Assembly: GCA_964638515.1 (NCBI GenBank) | Contig: CAZWZL010000009.1 | Span: 1-64,000, forward strand | Direction: 5' to 3' | DNA from: CAYPGJ01 sp964638515 | GTDB taxonomy: Bacteria > Planctomycetota > Phycisphaerae > Phycisphaerales > UBA1924 | DNA length: 64,000 bases | Part shown: piece after piece, positions 44,390 to 54,145 of the stretch | Numbering within the stretch: position 1 is the first letter of the stretch | Layout: every line of letters starts with the position of its first letter | Translations under genes and position numbers: made by a program | The notes under the pieces: generated by a model | Seen by the model: the letters and a program-made list of their open reading frames with translations, nothing else | The model's database searches: none | Told to the model about the DNA's origin: nothing

Positions 44390-46632
44390 ATGAGATCGCG
44401 CCTCCGCAATGGCGAGCGTCTGAGGTCGTCCTCTTCGCAGGAACGAGCAGGCGTGATCGCGCTGCCCGTACTGCAGGTGGAGAAGCGAGTCTCCCCGCCC
44501 CGCCGCCGCCTCCCCAACGTCAAACGGTGGCGCATCTCGGCCCTGATCGCGCTCCACGTCCTCATCGCGGCCCACCTCATCCACTGGGCCGTCTCCGGCT
44601 CCAGCGTGGGCCGATTCGTTCTCTCCGACTCCATGAAGACGCTCGAGCAGGGCGTCATCAATCCCGGGTTCCTGCTCTTCGCCCTCGCGCTGCTGGTCAC
44701 GCTCGTCTTCGGGCGTTTTCTCTGCGGCTGGGGATGCCACATGGGCGCCCTCCAGGACCTCAGCGCGTGGGCCTTGCGCAAGTGCGGCGTGCGCGTGCGC
44801 CCCTTTCGCGCGCGCCTGCTCGGCTACGCGCCGCTCTTCCTCGCCCTCTACATGTTCGCCTGGCCCTCCTTCAAGCGCGAGGCGCTCATCCCCGCGCTGC
44901 GCGCGTGGTGGCCCGACACGCTTGCGCACGTCCGCCCCGTCAGTGAGTTTCCGGGATTCTCCGCCGCGCTCACGAGCGACAACCTGTGGGACGGGCTCCC
45001 CGGCGCCCTGCTGGCCGTGCCCTTCCTGATCGCCTGCGGCTTCGCCACCGTCTACTTCCTCGGCGGGCGCGGGCTCTGCCGCTACGTCTGCCCCTACGGG
45101 GGCGTGTTCCGACCCGTCGACCGGCTCTCCGTCTGGCGCGTCCGCGTGGACGCGGACCGCTGCACCCGCTGCGGGCTGTGCACCGCGGCGTGCGGCTCGG
45201 GCGTCTCCGTCCTCGACGAGACCCTGGCCAACGGACGCATCACCACCAGCGCCTGCACCCGATCGCTCGACTGCGTGAGCGCCTGCCCCCAGGGCGCGCT
45301 CTCCTTCGGCCCCGCCATGCCCGCGCTCTGGAAGGGCGGCGTCCGAGGCAAGGCGCCCGTCGGCACGGACATGACGTGGGTCGAGGAGCTCCTCGTCGCG
45401 CTCACGTTCATCGTCACGCTGCTCGTGGTGCGCGGGCTCTACGGGCGATTCCCCCTGCTCATGAGCGCGGGCGTGGCGGGCTCCTTCGCGGGCGTCGTGT
45501 GGGGCGCATTCCGCCTGCTCCGTCGGGGAGACGTGCGCGTCTCGGGCGTGTGGCTGCGTCGCCACGGTCGACTCCGTCGCGCGGGCTCGGCCATGGTCGT
45601 CGCGAGCGCGGTGGGGGGGGTCTTCCTCGCGCACTCCACGTTCATCCGCGCGGCCCAGTGGCGCGCAGGCGTCCTCGACGGGCACGTGCGCATCGCCAAG
45701 GCGCAGGTCTTCGCGCCGGGCTACACGCCGAGCGCGTCGGACCTCGACACGGCTCGACGCGCACTGCGGTGGTACGCGCTCGGGGGCAGCGTGACGGGCG
45801 GCGGCGCGGGGCTGGCCGAGACTCCGTCGTCAGAGGTGCGGCGCGCGTGGCTGCACCTGGTGGCGGGCGAAACAAAGCAAGCCGAAGTGAGGCTGCGCAG
45901 CGCGCTGGCCATCGAAGGCCTGAACGATGCGCTCGTGAGCGAGCTGGCAGGCGTGCTGCTGCTGGACGGACGCGCGGACGAAGCGGAGCATGAACTGAAC
46001 CGGGCGATCACTCGCCGCGCGACCCTCGCGCAGACGCGACTCGCGCTCGTCGGCCTGCGGCTGCGTCAGGGGCGCGCCGGCGAGACGGAATCGCTCCTGC
46101 GCGCCGGAGCGGATATCGAGCCGAGGGGCGACGTGCGCATNNNNNNNNNNNNNNNNNNNNNNNNNNNNNNNNNNNNNNNNNNNNNNNNNNNNNNNNNNNN
46201 NNNNNNNNNNNNNNNNNNNNNNNNNNNNNNNNNNNNNNNNCGGAATCGCTCCTGCGCGCCGGAGCGGATATCGAGCCGAGGGGCGACGTGCGCATCCGCT
46301 CGGCCCTGGCGTCGGTGCTCCTGCAGCAGGGGCGCGCGGACGAGAGCGAGCCGCTCCTGCGCGCGTGCGTCGAAGAGCGCCCTCGGGACGTTCACCTGCG
46401 GCGAGGGCTCGCGGCCGCGAGATTCATGCAGGGCCATGCGGACGGCGCATTGGACGAGTTGCTCGAGGCCATCCGCACGCTCCGCACACGCGGGGCGAGC
46501 GCGGGGGCGGGCGCGGAGCAGACCATCGCGGCGCTCATTGGCGAGGGCTCGGCCATGCTCGAGCGCGCGGGCCGCGCGCACGAAGTCAACGCGTGGGAGG
46601 TCCTGACGCGCGGGCTCCCGGATGGAACCTGA
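44390..46632 (+). CDS. NapH-like 4Fe-4S membrane protein fused to TPRs, interrupted by an assembly gap
   Basis: The N-terminal half is a NapH/FixG-type polyferredoxin: membrane helices, the conserved CGWGCHMGAL, a first 4Fe-4S motif CTRCGLCTAACGSG and a second with only three Cys (C-x5-C-x3-CP). From about residue 430 it turns into tetratricopeptide-like helices (RLRSALAIEGLNDALVSEL, LLRAGADIEP). The 100 N at 46141-46240 shift the frame, but if the flanking 55-bp copies are merged the frame is restored and runs to the stop at 46630-46632. It may pass electrons from quinol, with TPRs for protein contacts. Confidence 0.75.
46086..46295. repeat. 55-bp direct duplicate flanking a 100-N gap
   Basis: The 55 bases at 46086-46140 are identical to 46241-46295, separated by exactly 100 N. 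This is the pattern left when two contigs that still overlap by a k-mer are joined with a standard gap. The gap may be false, or it may hide further TPR copies that collapsed in assembly. Confidence 0.9.
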
Positions 46633-46638
46633 CCCTCG

Positions 46639-49473
46639 TCACGCCCTTCGTCGACGCCCGCCCGTCAACCCGAGCCCGAGCATCGCCAGCGCCACGCCGG
46701 CGGGCGCGGGCACGGGGTTGATCGGCGCCGAGCGCCCGAAGTCCGACAGCACGTGGTTCAGGTCGAGGAAGTCGACGACGCCGTTCTCGTCCGCGTCGCC
46801 CGCGAGCCCGACGCCCGACTGCCCGAAGAACGAGAGCACGTTGTTCAGGTCGAGAAAGTCCACGACGCCGTCACGGTTCGTGTCCGCGAGGATGCGCACG
46901 CCGATCGTGAACGCCGAGGCCGTCTGCGTCCGCCACCAGCGCAGGTTCACCGGGTCGGAGAGCGTGGGCAGCACGAGGCTGGACATGTCGCCGGTCAGCG
47001 TGCCGTACGAGAGGATGTTGAACGTGTCGCCCCAGTCAGGGTTGAATCCGCCCGTGAGCATGAGATTGATGTCCGAGCCGCTGATGCTGGCGTTGCCCGT
47101 CACCGTGATGCGCCCGTATCCCGCCGTCGGCGACGCCGAGGCCAGCTCGAGATCGATCGTCCCGTTCGTGGAAGCCGAGAAGCCGTTCGCGAAGTTGAGC
47201 CGCCCGCCGGTGCGCGCGGTGAGAGGGTCGCCGGTGTTCGACGTGAGCCCCCCGCTGCGCGAGATCGAGATGGTCCCGCCGTTCTCGGCGAGGATCGTCC
47301 CGGTGTTGTGGATGTTGGTCCCCGCCAGCGTCACCGTCCGCCCGGCCGTCTGGCTCAGGATCGCGCCGTTATTGGTGAGCGACCCGAGCTGCCCGACGTT
47401 TCCGCCCTGTGCTCCGGTTCGAACGGTGATGTTCTCACCGATCACGAGCGTGCCGGAATTGGCGCGCACAAAGGCGTTGCTCGACGTGCCGTCGAACACC
47501 ACCTCGCCGCCGCCCCCCAGCGTCTGATTGCCGACGCCGAGCAGGTCCAGCACCGTGAACCCGCCGCCGCTGCCCATCGTCACCGTTCGCCCCGCGTTCA
47601 GAGTCAGCCCGCCGTTGACGTTCAGCGTGTAGGCCGGACCGACGGTCATATCGGTGTCCAGCGTCACCCCGCCGGAAAACGTCCCGCTCGAGAACTCCGG
47701 CGTCAGCAGCGTCGCGCCGCCCGCCGACTGGATGGTGCCGCCGTTGATCGTTCCCCCCATGAGGTTCATCGACCCCGTCATGGCGTCGAGCGACATCGTG
47801 CTCGACGTGTTCGTGGCCGTGCCCGTGAGATTCACCGTGCCGCCCGTGCGATCCCAGCGCGCCGGCGCGATGGCCGCGGTCGCGAACGTCCCGCCCAGGT
47901 TCATCGTGCCGCCGTCCACGAACAGCGTGCCCGTGTTGGTCCACGGGCCGGTGAGCGTGAGCGTGCCGCCGTTGGAGGCCTCGAGCACGCCCGTTGGCGC
48001 GTTGGTCCACGTGCTCGTGCCGGTCACGGAGACCGTCCGGCCGCTGGAGCGCGAGGCGATCGTGCCGTTGTTGAGCAGGGAGCCGAACTGTCCGATGTTC
48101 CCGCCCTGCGCGCCCGAGCGCACGGTCGTCTTCTGGCCGATCACCAGCGTGCCCGCGTTGGCCCGCACGAAGCCGTTGGGCGACGTCCCGTCGAACACCA
48201 CCTCGCCCCCGCCGCCGAGGGTCTGCTGGCCGGCGCCCAGCATGTCCAGGATCGTGAATCCTGCGCCCGCGTTGATCGTCAGCGTTCGCCCGGCGTTCAC
48301 GACTAGACCGCCGTTCACGTTTAGCGTGTAGGAGGGCCCGAGCGTCATGTCGCCGCTGAGCGTCACCCCGCCCGAGAACGTGCCGCTGGAGTTCGCCGGC
48401 GTCGTCAGCTGCGCGCCCCCGCCGGTGCTGATCGTTCCACCATTGATCGTGCCCCCGCGCAGCTCCATGGAGCCGGTCTGCGCGTCGAGCACGAGCGTGC
48501 TGAGCGCGTTGTTCAGCGTGCCCGTCAGGCTCACCGTGCCGCCGGTGCGGTTCCAGCGGGCCGGGGTGATCGACGTCGTCGAGAACGTGCCGCCCAGGTT
48601 CAGCGTGCCGCCGTCCACGAACAGCGTGCCCAGGTTGCTCCACGCGTTGTTCAGCGTGAGCGTGCCGCCGCTGGAGGCCTCGAGCGTGCCGGTCGCCTCG
48701 TTCGCCCAGCCCGAGGAAGCGCCCACGTTGACGGTCCGCAGATTCGTCCGACTCGCGATCGTTCCGTGATTCGCCAGTATCCCGAACTGACCGACGGTCC
48801 CGCCCTGCGACCCCGAGCGCACGGTGGTTCCCGCGCCGATCACCAGCGTCCCGCTGTTGGCGCGCACGAAGCCGTTGGACGACGTTCCGTTGAACACCAC
48901 CTCACCGCCGCCGCCGATCGTCTGATTCCCCGCGCCGAGCACGTCGAGAATCGTGAACCCACCGCCCGCGTTCATGGACAGCGACCGGCCCGCGTTCACC
49001 GTCAGCCCGTTGCTGATATTCAACGTGTAGCCCGAGTTCACGTTCAGATTCGTGTCGAGCGTGACCCCCGAGAACGTCCCGGTTCCGCCCGACTGCGTCG
49101 AGAACGTGTTCCCGGCCAGCACGGCGTTCGAGAGCGTCCCCCCCGTGAGGTTGTACGCCCCCGCCAGCAGGTTCAGCATCCCGCCGTTCAGATTCAGCGT
49201 GCTCGAGGAGTGCGACACCGTGGCGTTCGCCGCGTTGATCGTCAGCGAAGCTGCGGAAGCCGCCATCGAAATCGTCACCGTGTACGGGCCGCCCAGCAGG
49301 TCGATCATGGCGTCGTCCGCCAGCGTCGGCGCCGAGTTCCCGACCCAGTTCGTGCCGATCGCCCAGCTCCCGCCCGCCGCATTGCCCCAGAACACCGTCG
49401 GCCGAGCGCCCGCGCTCAAGGACATCGCCAGGCCGCTCGCGGCCACGCACGCAACAACAACAGAACGCGACAT
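46639..49473 (-). CDS. secreted repeat-rich surface protein with dockerin and PEP-CTERM-like end
   Basis: A protein of 944 residues from ATG 49473. A signal peptide (VVVACVAASGLAMSLSA) is followed by three long homologous units (about 200 residues each) that share GGGEVVFDGTS, FVRANSGTLVIG and TLFVDGGTMNLGGTF, a beta-helix passenger of the autotransporter/PEP-CTERM kind. Then come two dockerin-like EF-hands (DTNRDGVVDFLDLNNVL and a second) and a VPAPAG-hydrophobic-GRRRRA tail that fits exosortase sorting. It is likely placed on the cell surface. It is convergent with the TPR gene. Confidence 0.85.
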   Translation of the reverse strand: MSRSVVVACVAASGLAMSLSAGARPTVFWGNAAGGSWAIGTNWVGNSAPTLADDAMIDLLGGPYTVTISMAASAASLTINAANATVSHSSSTLNLNGGMLNLLAGAYNLTGGTLSNAVLAGNTFSTQSGGTGTFSGVTLDTNLNVNSGYTLNISNGLTVNAGRSLSMNAGGGFTILDVLGAGNQTIGGGGEVVFNGTSSNGFVRANSGTLVIGAGTTVRSGSQGGTVGQFGILANHGTIASRTNLRTVNVGASSGWANEATGTLEASSGGTLTLNNAWSNLGTLFVDGGTLNLGGTFSTTSITPARWNRTGGTVSLTGTLNNALSTLVLDAQTGSMELRGGTINGGTISTGGGAQLTTPANSSGTFSGGVTLSGDMTLGPSYTLNVNGGLVVNAGRTLTINAGAGFTILDMLGAGQQTLGGGGEVVFDGTSPNGFVRANAGTLVIGQKTTVRSGAQGGNIGQFGSLLNNGTIASRSSGRTVSVTGTSTWTNAPTGVLEASNGGTLTLTGPWTNTGTLFVDGGTMNLGGTFATAAIAPARWDRTGGTVNLTGTATNTSSTMSLDAMTGSMNLMGGTINGGTIQSAGGATLLTPEFSSGTFSGGVTLDTDMTVGPAYTLNVNGGLTLNAGRTVTMGSGGGFTVLDLLGVGNQTLGGGGEVVFDGTSSNAFVRANSGTLVIGENITVRTGAQGGNVGQLGSLTNNGAILSQTAGRTVTLAGTNIHNTGTILAENGGTISISRSGGLTSNTGDPLTARTGGRLNFANGFSASTNGTIDLELASASPTAGYGRITVTGNASISGSDINLMLTGGFNPDWGDTFNILSYGTLTGDMSSLVLPTLSDPVNLRWWRTQTASAFTIGVRILADTNRDGVVDFLDLNNVLSFFGQSGVGLAGDADENGVVDFLDLNHVLSDFGRSAPINPVPAPAGVALAMLGLGLTGGRRRRA

Positions 49474-49661
49474 ACAGTCCCCTTGCAACCCGTGGTTCAA
49501 TGATCGCTCTCGAATCGACTCCAAGGCCGCGAGGTCGGTGCAGGACCATCGCGCCGGCGCCCAGCCTACCGGCCACCACGGCCGATTCAAGAGGAATCTC
49601 GCGCTTCCAACCCCACTTCCCCGAGCCCCCGCCCATCAACAAATACGCCCCCGCGCCCCTC

Positions 49662-50795
49662 TCAACGGCCCGCCGCGAAGAACGTCCGCAGCGAATCATG
49701 GATGTCGTCCCGATTGTTGACCCGGGATGTCACCAGCCTCGATCCAAGGCTCGTGGCCTCCGGCCTTACCGGCCGCTTGTCCGTTGCGCAGTCCGGGTAC
49801 GCCTCGTGCAGCACGTTGATGAAGTTCCCCGACCCGTACGCCGACGCGACCTGGCAATACCCGAACTCGTTGCACACCGGCAGCAGGTTCTCATTCAGGA
49901 GTTTCACGCACAGCCGGTTGTCCGCCTCCGACGAGTTGTCCCCGTCGCTGAAGTGGAACAGATAGATGTTCCAGTCCGAGGGCGAGTAGTGGTGGTCGAG
50001 CAGGTCGCGCGCGCACTGGAACGCCGAGGAAATCCGCGTGCCCCCGTCCTCGCGCAGCGAGAAGAACGTCTGCCGGTCCACCTCTTTCGCGTGCACATCG
50101 TGCACGATGTACCGCGAGTCGATCCCCTCGTAGTTGCGCCGCAGCCACGTGTCGATCCAGAACGCCTCCAGCCGCACCAGCTCCTTCTGCTCGTCCCCCA
50201 TCGAGCCCGACACGTCCATCATGTACACGATCACGGCGTTCGACTGCGGCTTCTTCACTTCCTTCCACGAGCGATACCGCCGGTCCCGCTTGATCGGGAT
50301 CACGATCGGGTTCTCCGGGTCATATTCCCCCAGCGCGATCTGCCGCTTGAGCGCCTCCCGGTACGTCCGCTTGAAGTGCCGCAGCGACTCTGGACCCGTC
50401 GGCCGAACGCCCGAATACCGATCCTTCACCGTCGTGATGTGATGCTCGCCCCGGGGCTTGATCCTCGGCAGGTGCAACTCCTCCGCCAGCAGATCCGCCA
50501 ACTCCTCCAGCGAGACGTCCACCTCCATGATGTGCTGCCCGGGCTTCTCGCCGCCCTGCGATGCGCCCTTCCCCACGGCGTCCCCCTCCTCGCCCTCGCC
50601 CGAGCCCACGCCCATCGAGTTGTCGCCGTACCGGAACGTCGGCAGATCGATGTCGTACACCGGGATCGAAACGAACTTCCGCCCCTCCTTGCCGATCAGC
50701 TCGCCGCGCTGAAGGAACTTGCGCAGGTCCTGGCGGATCTTCCCCTTCACGATCTGCCGAAAGCGCTGATGATCCTGTTCGATGCGGCTCAGCAT
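49662..50795 (-). CDS. DUF444 protein (YeaH/YhbH family)
   Basis: A protein of 377 residues from ATG 50795. It has the DUF444 N-terminus (RIEQDHQRFRQIVKGKIRQD) and a C-terminal von Willebrand-like domain with MIDAS MMDVSGSMG. In other bacteria it works with the PrkA kinase and SpoVR in stress or stationary phase; neither gene is next to it here. The gene's promoter region is shared with the divergent atp operon. Confidence 0.88.
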   Translation of the reverse strand: MLSRIEQDHQRFRQIVKGKIRQDLRKFLQRGELIGKEGRKFVSIPVYDIDLPTFRYGDNSMGVGSGEGEEGDAVGKGASQGGEKPGQHIMEVDVSLEELADLLAEELHLPRIKPRGEHHITTVKDRYSGVRPTGPESLRHFKRTYREALKRQIALGEYDPENPIVIPIKRDRRYRSWKEVKKPQSNAVIVYMMDVSGSMGDEQKELVRLEAFWIDTWLRRNYEGIDSRYIVHDVHAKEVDRQTFFSLREDGGTRISSAFQCARDLLDHHYSPSDWNIYLFHFSDGDNSSEADNRLCVKLLNENLLPVCNEFGYCQVASAYGSGNFINVLHEAYPDCATDKRPVRPEATSLGSRLVTSRVNNRDDIHDSLRTFFAAGR

Positions 50796-51031
50796 GGGCA
50801 AACGGCCCCTCCGTGTTCCTATACGTCGGGCCGAGGAGGGGGGTCTGTGGAATATGGGCAAAACCCCGGGGCGCGCTTGCCCCGGCCCGTGTTCATGCGT
50901 CCGAGAAGATCGACCGGCCCGAACGCGCGGATGGGCGTCCGCGCGAGCGGCGAGGCGAGCATGAACCACTCCACGATTCGTTTCCGGTTGTACGAATCCG
51001 AGTTGTTCCCTACCGTCCGCTCGCACCCCGT

Positions 51032-51388
51032 ATGGAGCCTCCCGTGCGCACCGGACCCGGCGAAAGACCCCCCTCGGCGAACACATCGGGTTCGACCGAA
51101 TCCACCCGTCTCTGGTCCATCGCCGGCATGGGCACCGAGCTCGCCGGGGGCATCATCGGGATGCTCCTTGTCGGCTTCCTGCTCGACTGGTGGCTCGGCA
51201 CCAAGCCCTGGCTCACCATCACCGGCGCCGCGCTCGGGCTCGTCGGGGGCGGATACAACTTCCTCCGACGCGCGTTCAAGGAAAACCGCGACGCGGCCGC
51301 TCGTTTCAAGTCCGCGCACCCCGACGGCGTGCCGCCCCTCCCTGACGCTGCCGAGACCGACGACGATTGGGACCAGTCCGACCAATAG
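51032..51388 (+). CDS. atpZ: AtpZ/AtpI-family protein
   Basis: 118 residues with two membrane helices (GTELAGGIIGMLLVGFLLDWW and ITGAALGLVGGGYNFLRR, shown in part), matching the small AtpZ/AtpI family that helps c-ring assembly or carries Mg/Ca. It leads the atp operon. A Ser/Gly-rich start and acidic tail are not conserved. Confidence 0.78.
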   Translation: MEPPVRTGPGERPPSANTSGSTESTRLWSIAGMGTELAGGIIGMLLVGFLLDWWLGTKPWLTITGAALGLVGGGYNFLRRAFKENRDAAARFKSAHPDGVPPLPDAAETDDDWDQSDQ

Positions 51389-51396
51389 AGCCGCCC

Positions 51397-51876
51397 GTGG
51401 CCGAGAGTTCACCCAACCCACCCCCGACGCCCCGTCCAAGACCGGCTGATCCGTTCAGCTACGGCCCGTCCATTCGCCTGCCCGTGCGGTTCATGCTGCT
51501 TTGGGCCTGTGGCGCGGCGATCGCGGTGGGGGGGATCGCCGCAGCCATCGCGATCGCGGTTCGGCCGGGCGCGGCGTGGAGCGTGGTCCCGGGTGTGGGG
51601 GCCGTGTTAGGGGCTGTGGTGGTGTCGGCGTTGTCAATCCTTCCATGGCGGGCGAGGCCGATGGGCCGGTGGGTCGTGGCGTGGATGGGGGGGCGGCTTG
51701 TGTCGCTTGCGGGGGTGTTGCTCTTTGGGGCGTTGCTATACTTCTCCTCCCCCTCTCGGCCGGACATTCCGGTGATGGGGCTGACCCTCGGGACGTCTTA
51801 CTTCGCGGCGGTGGTCGCGGAGGCTTGGGCGCTTTCCCGACGGCTGAAGGAATCGCCGACGCTCTTCGATCGATGA
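51397..51876 (+). CDS. membrane protein of the atp operon, AtpI-like
   Basis: A protein of about 159 residues from GTG 51397, 8 bases after atpZ. Four membrane helices and a proline-rich start are visible (FMLLWACGAAIAVGGIAA onward). In other bacteria the place between atpZ and atpB is taken by atpI, which helps build the c-ring. The sequence itself is not distinctive. Confidence 0.6.
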   Translation: MAESSPNPPPTPRPRPADPFSYGPSIRLPVRFMLLWACGAAIAVGGIAAAIAIAVRPGAAWSVVPGVGAVLGAVVVSALSILPWRARPMGRWVVAWMGGRLVSLAGVLLFGALLYFSSPSRPDIPVMGLTLGTSYFAAVVAEAWALSRRLKESPTLFDR

Positions 51877-52016
51877 GCAAGGCGGGCTCCGAGTTCGATT
51901 CGCCGACGATGTGTCGGCGCAGCGAGCGTGGCCCGCTTCGATGATTCCTCCGCTGAAGGTCAGGTGGTTTGCCCGCGCCGCGTCGGCGTCGGGCCGTGAG
52001 CAGGACCTTCGCGCCG

Positions 52017-52949
52017 ATGAACGCAACGATTCTCTTAGCCGCGGACAATCCTCTCGGGCACGTCGTGGACAAGGTGCTGCTCCGCACCGCGGACGGGACG
52101 CCGATCCTGACGATGCACATGGTGACGCTGGTCGCTTCGGCGCTGATCGCGTTCGCGGTCCTGTGGCAGGCGGGCCGGCGGATCGAGACGGGGCATGAGA
52201 GCGAGGGGGCGGACCGGTATCTGACCAGGGGCCGCATCCCGCAGGTGATCGAGGTCATCTGCCTGTACCTGCGTGAGAAGGTCGTTCGGCCTCAGCTCGG
52301 CGCGGCGACCGACAAGTACATCTCGTACCTGTGGGCGACGTTCTTCTTCATCCTGCTGAACAACCTGTTCGGGCTGGTGCCGCTGATGGACCTGCAGCAC
52401 CTGATCGGGGCGCTGGGGTGGAACGACTCGCACTTTGCGGTGATCGGCGGCACGGCCACGGGCAACATCGCGATCACGGCGGCTCTGGCGCTGATCGGGT
52501 TCGTCATCATTCAGGCGCACGGCGTGCGTGAGAACGGGATTGCCGGGTATCTGAAGCACCTGACCGCGGGGACGCCGCCGGCGCTGTGGGCGATCATGAT
52601 CCCGGTGGAGATCCTGGGGACGTTCATCAAGCCGTTCGCGCTGGCCATTCGTTTGTTCGCGAACATGGTGGCGGGCCACACGCTGCTGGCGACGCTGCTG
52701 ATGTTCACGAAGATGTCGCTGGAGGGGGTTGGGCTGTTCGGGGGGGCGCCGATCACGCTGGTGGCGGTGGTGTCGGCGGTGCCGATCATGTTCCTCGAGG
52801 TGTTCGTCGCCTTCCTGCAGGCTTTCGTGTTCATGTTCCTTGTCACCGTGTTCATCGCGCAGCTGTCGCATCATCATCACGACGACCACGCGCACGACCA
52901 TGACCATTCGCACGCCCCCGAGCCGTCGCTCGCGGGCGGGGCGCATTGA
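52017..52949 (+). CDS. atpB: ATP synthase subunit a
   Basis: A 310-residue F0 subunit from ATG 52017. The essential half-channel Arg is in LAIRLFANMVAGH. About six membrane helices are present. The C-terminus has a His/Asp-rich tail (HHHHDDHAHDHDHSH) that is unusual and may bind metal. It forms the proton path with the c-ring. Confidence 0.93.
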   Translation: MNATILLAADNPLGHVVDKVLLRTADGTPILTMHMVTLVASALIAFAVLWQAGRRIETGHESEGADRYLTRGRIPQVIEVICLYLREKVVRPQLGAATDKYISYLWATFFFILLNNLFGLVPLMDLQHLIGALGWNDSHFAVIGGTATGNIAITAALALIGFVIIQAHGVRENGIAGYLKHLTAGTPPALWAIMIPVEILGTFIKPFALAIRLFANMVAGHTLLATLLMFTKMSLEGVGLFGGAPITLVAVVSAVPIMFLEVFVAFLQAFVFMFLVTVFIAQLSHHHHDDHAHDHDHSHAPEPSLAGGAH

Positions 52950-53068
52950 GCGTCTCTTGAAGTACCGACCGCCGGACGCGAGGGCAGCCCGGCGGCGAAT
53001 CCAGAGGGTTTCAGACCCATTCACCGTCGCTGCCCACGACACGCACCGTTTCCCGGAGATTTGATTCG

Positions 53069-53413
53069 ATGCAGACCAAGACTCTCGTCAAGTTCGCTCT
53101 CTCCGCCGGCGCGCTCGCCGCGTTCGGCAGCGCCGCCTTGGCCGCTCCCGAGGCGGGCGACGCCGCCGCGGCGGCCGTGTCCCAGTACGCTCCGATCGGC
53201 AAGGGTCTGGCTGCGGGTCTCGCGGCGGGCCTCGCTGTGATCGGCGGCGGGCTGGGCATCGGCAAGATCGGCGCCTCGGCCGTGGAGGCGATTGCTCGCC
53301 AGCCCGAGGCCGTGGGCCCGATCGGCACGAACATGATTCTGACGGCCGCGCTGGTCGAAGGCGCCACGCTGTTCGCGGTGGTGGTCGGCCTGCTGGGCAT
53401 CTTCCTCATCTGA
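53069..53413 (+). CDS. atpE: ATP synthase subunit c with N-terminal signal-like extension
   Basis: 114 residues, longer than the usual 70-80. The first 26 residues look like a cleavable signal (KFALSAGALAAFGSAALAAP). The hairpin follows with a GLAAGLAVIGGGLGIG helix, the polar loop RQPEA and the second helix with the proton-binding Glu in ALVEGATLF. c-subunits with extra signals occur in several lineages, planctomycetes among them. Confidence 0.92.
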   Translation: MQTKTLVKFALSAGALAAFGSAALAAPEAGDAAAAAVSQYAPIGKGLAAGLAAGLAVIGGGLGIGKIGASAVEAIARQPEAVGPIGTNMILTAALVEGATLFAVVVGLLGIFLI

Positions 53414-53437
53414 CGACAGGCTCCCGGGATTCTCCCG

Positions 53438-53457
53438 GCCCTCGCTGGCGCGAGGGC
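53438..53457 (+). other. hairpin between atpE and atpF
   Basis: An 8-bp perfect stem (53438-53445 with 53450-53457, loop TGGC) lies in the 116-base gap, with a smaller CCGGG/CCCGG hairpin before it. No T tract follows, so it is not a terminator. It may set the higher level of atpE messenger that the c-ring needs. Confidence 0.4.
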
Positions 53458-53529
53458 TCCGGCGTTTACGGAAGCGTCGGTCAGCCCCCGCGCCTTCGAT
53501 CCGGCGATTCACGGGAAAGGGCGATTCGC

Positions 53530-54108
53530 ATGACACGTGTTCGATCGATGTTGGTATTCGGCGCGATGCTCGCCGCCCCGGCCGCGCTCGCGGCGGAAGA
53601 GGGCGCGGTGGCGAACCCGATGTCCTTTCAGCTGGCGACGTTCATCGCCGGGCTGGTGGTGTTCGGGGTGTTCGCGGTGCTGTTCGCGAAGCTGGTGGCC
53701 CCGAAGATCGTGAAGGGGCTTGCGGATCGTGAGGACAAGATCCGCAGCGAGATTCGCGCGGCTGAGGAGGCTCGTCGTCAGGCGGCGGACTCGCTCAAGC
53801 AGTACGAGAAGTCGCTGGCCGAGGCTCGGGCCGAGGCGCAGTCGATTCTCGAGCGGACGCGAGCGGACCAGCAGAAGTTCGCGGCGGAGCTTCGTGCGAA
53901 GGCGGACGCGGAGCTTTCGGGCTTGCGTGAGCGTGCGATGCGGGACATCGACGCGGCGCGGCGCGAGGCCGTGAATGACATCTACAGCCAGGCCGTGGTG
54001 CTGGCGTCGGAGATCGCCGGGAAGATTCTTCGTCGTGAGGTGAGCCCGGCGGATCACGCGAGGCTTCTGGAGGAGTCGATCGGCGAGCTGGAGACGGCGC
54101 GCCGCTGA
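53530..54108 (+). CDS. atpF: ATP synthase subunit b
   Basis: 192 residues. An N-terminal signal-like segment precedes the membrane helix (LATFIAGLVVFGVFAVLF), then a long coiled coil (Ala/Arg/Glu-rich) forms the peripheral stalk. It binds subunit delta, encoded next. Confidence 0.92.
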   Translation: MTRVRSMLVFGAMLAAPAALAAEEGAVANPMSFQLATFIAGLVVFGVFAVLFAKLVAPKIVKGLADREDKIRSEIRAAEEARRQAADSLKQYEKSLAEARAEAQSILERTRADQQKFAAELRAKADAELSGLRERAMRDIDAARREAVNDIYSQAVVLASEIAGKILRREVSPADHARLLEESIGELETARR

Positions 54109-54145
54109 TGCGTTCGTACGAAGTCCATCGTGAGGCCAATCGCTC

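Noticed and set aside
44084..45685. N-terminal extension of the FG-GAP protein to 45685
   Set aside because: The signal peptide begins at 44083 and the extension is antisense to the NapH-like gene.
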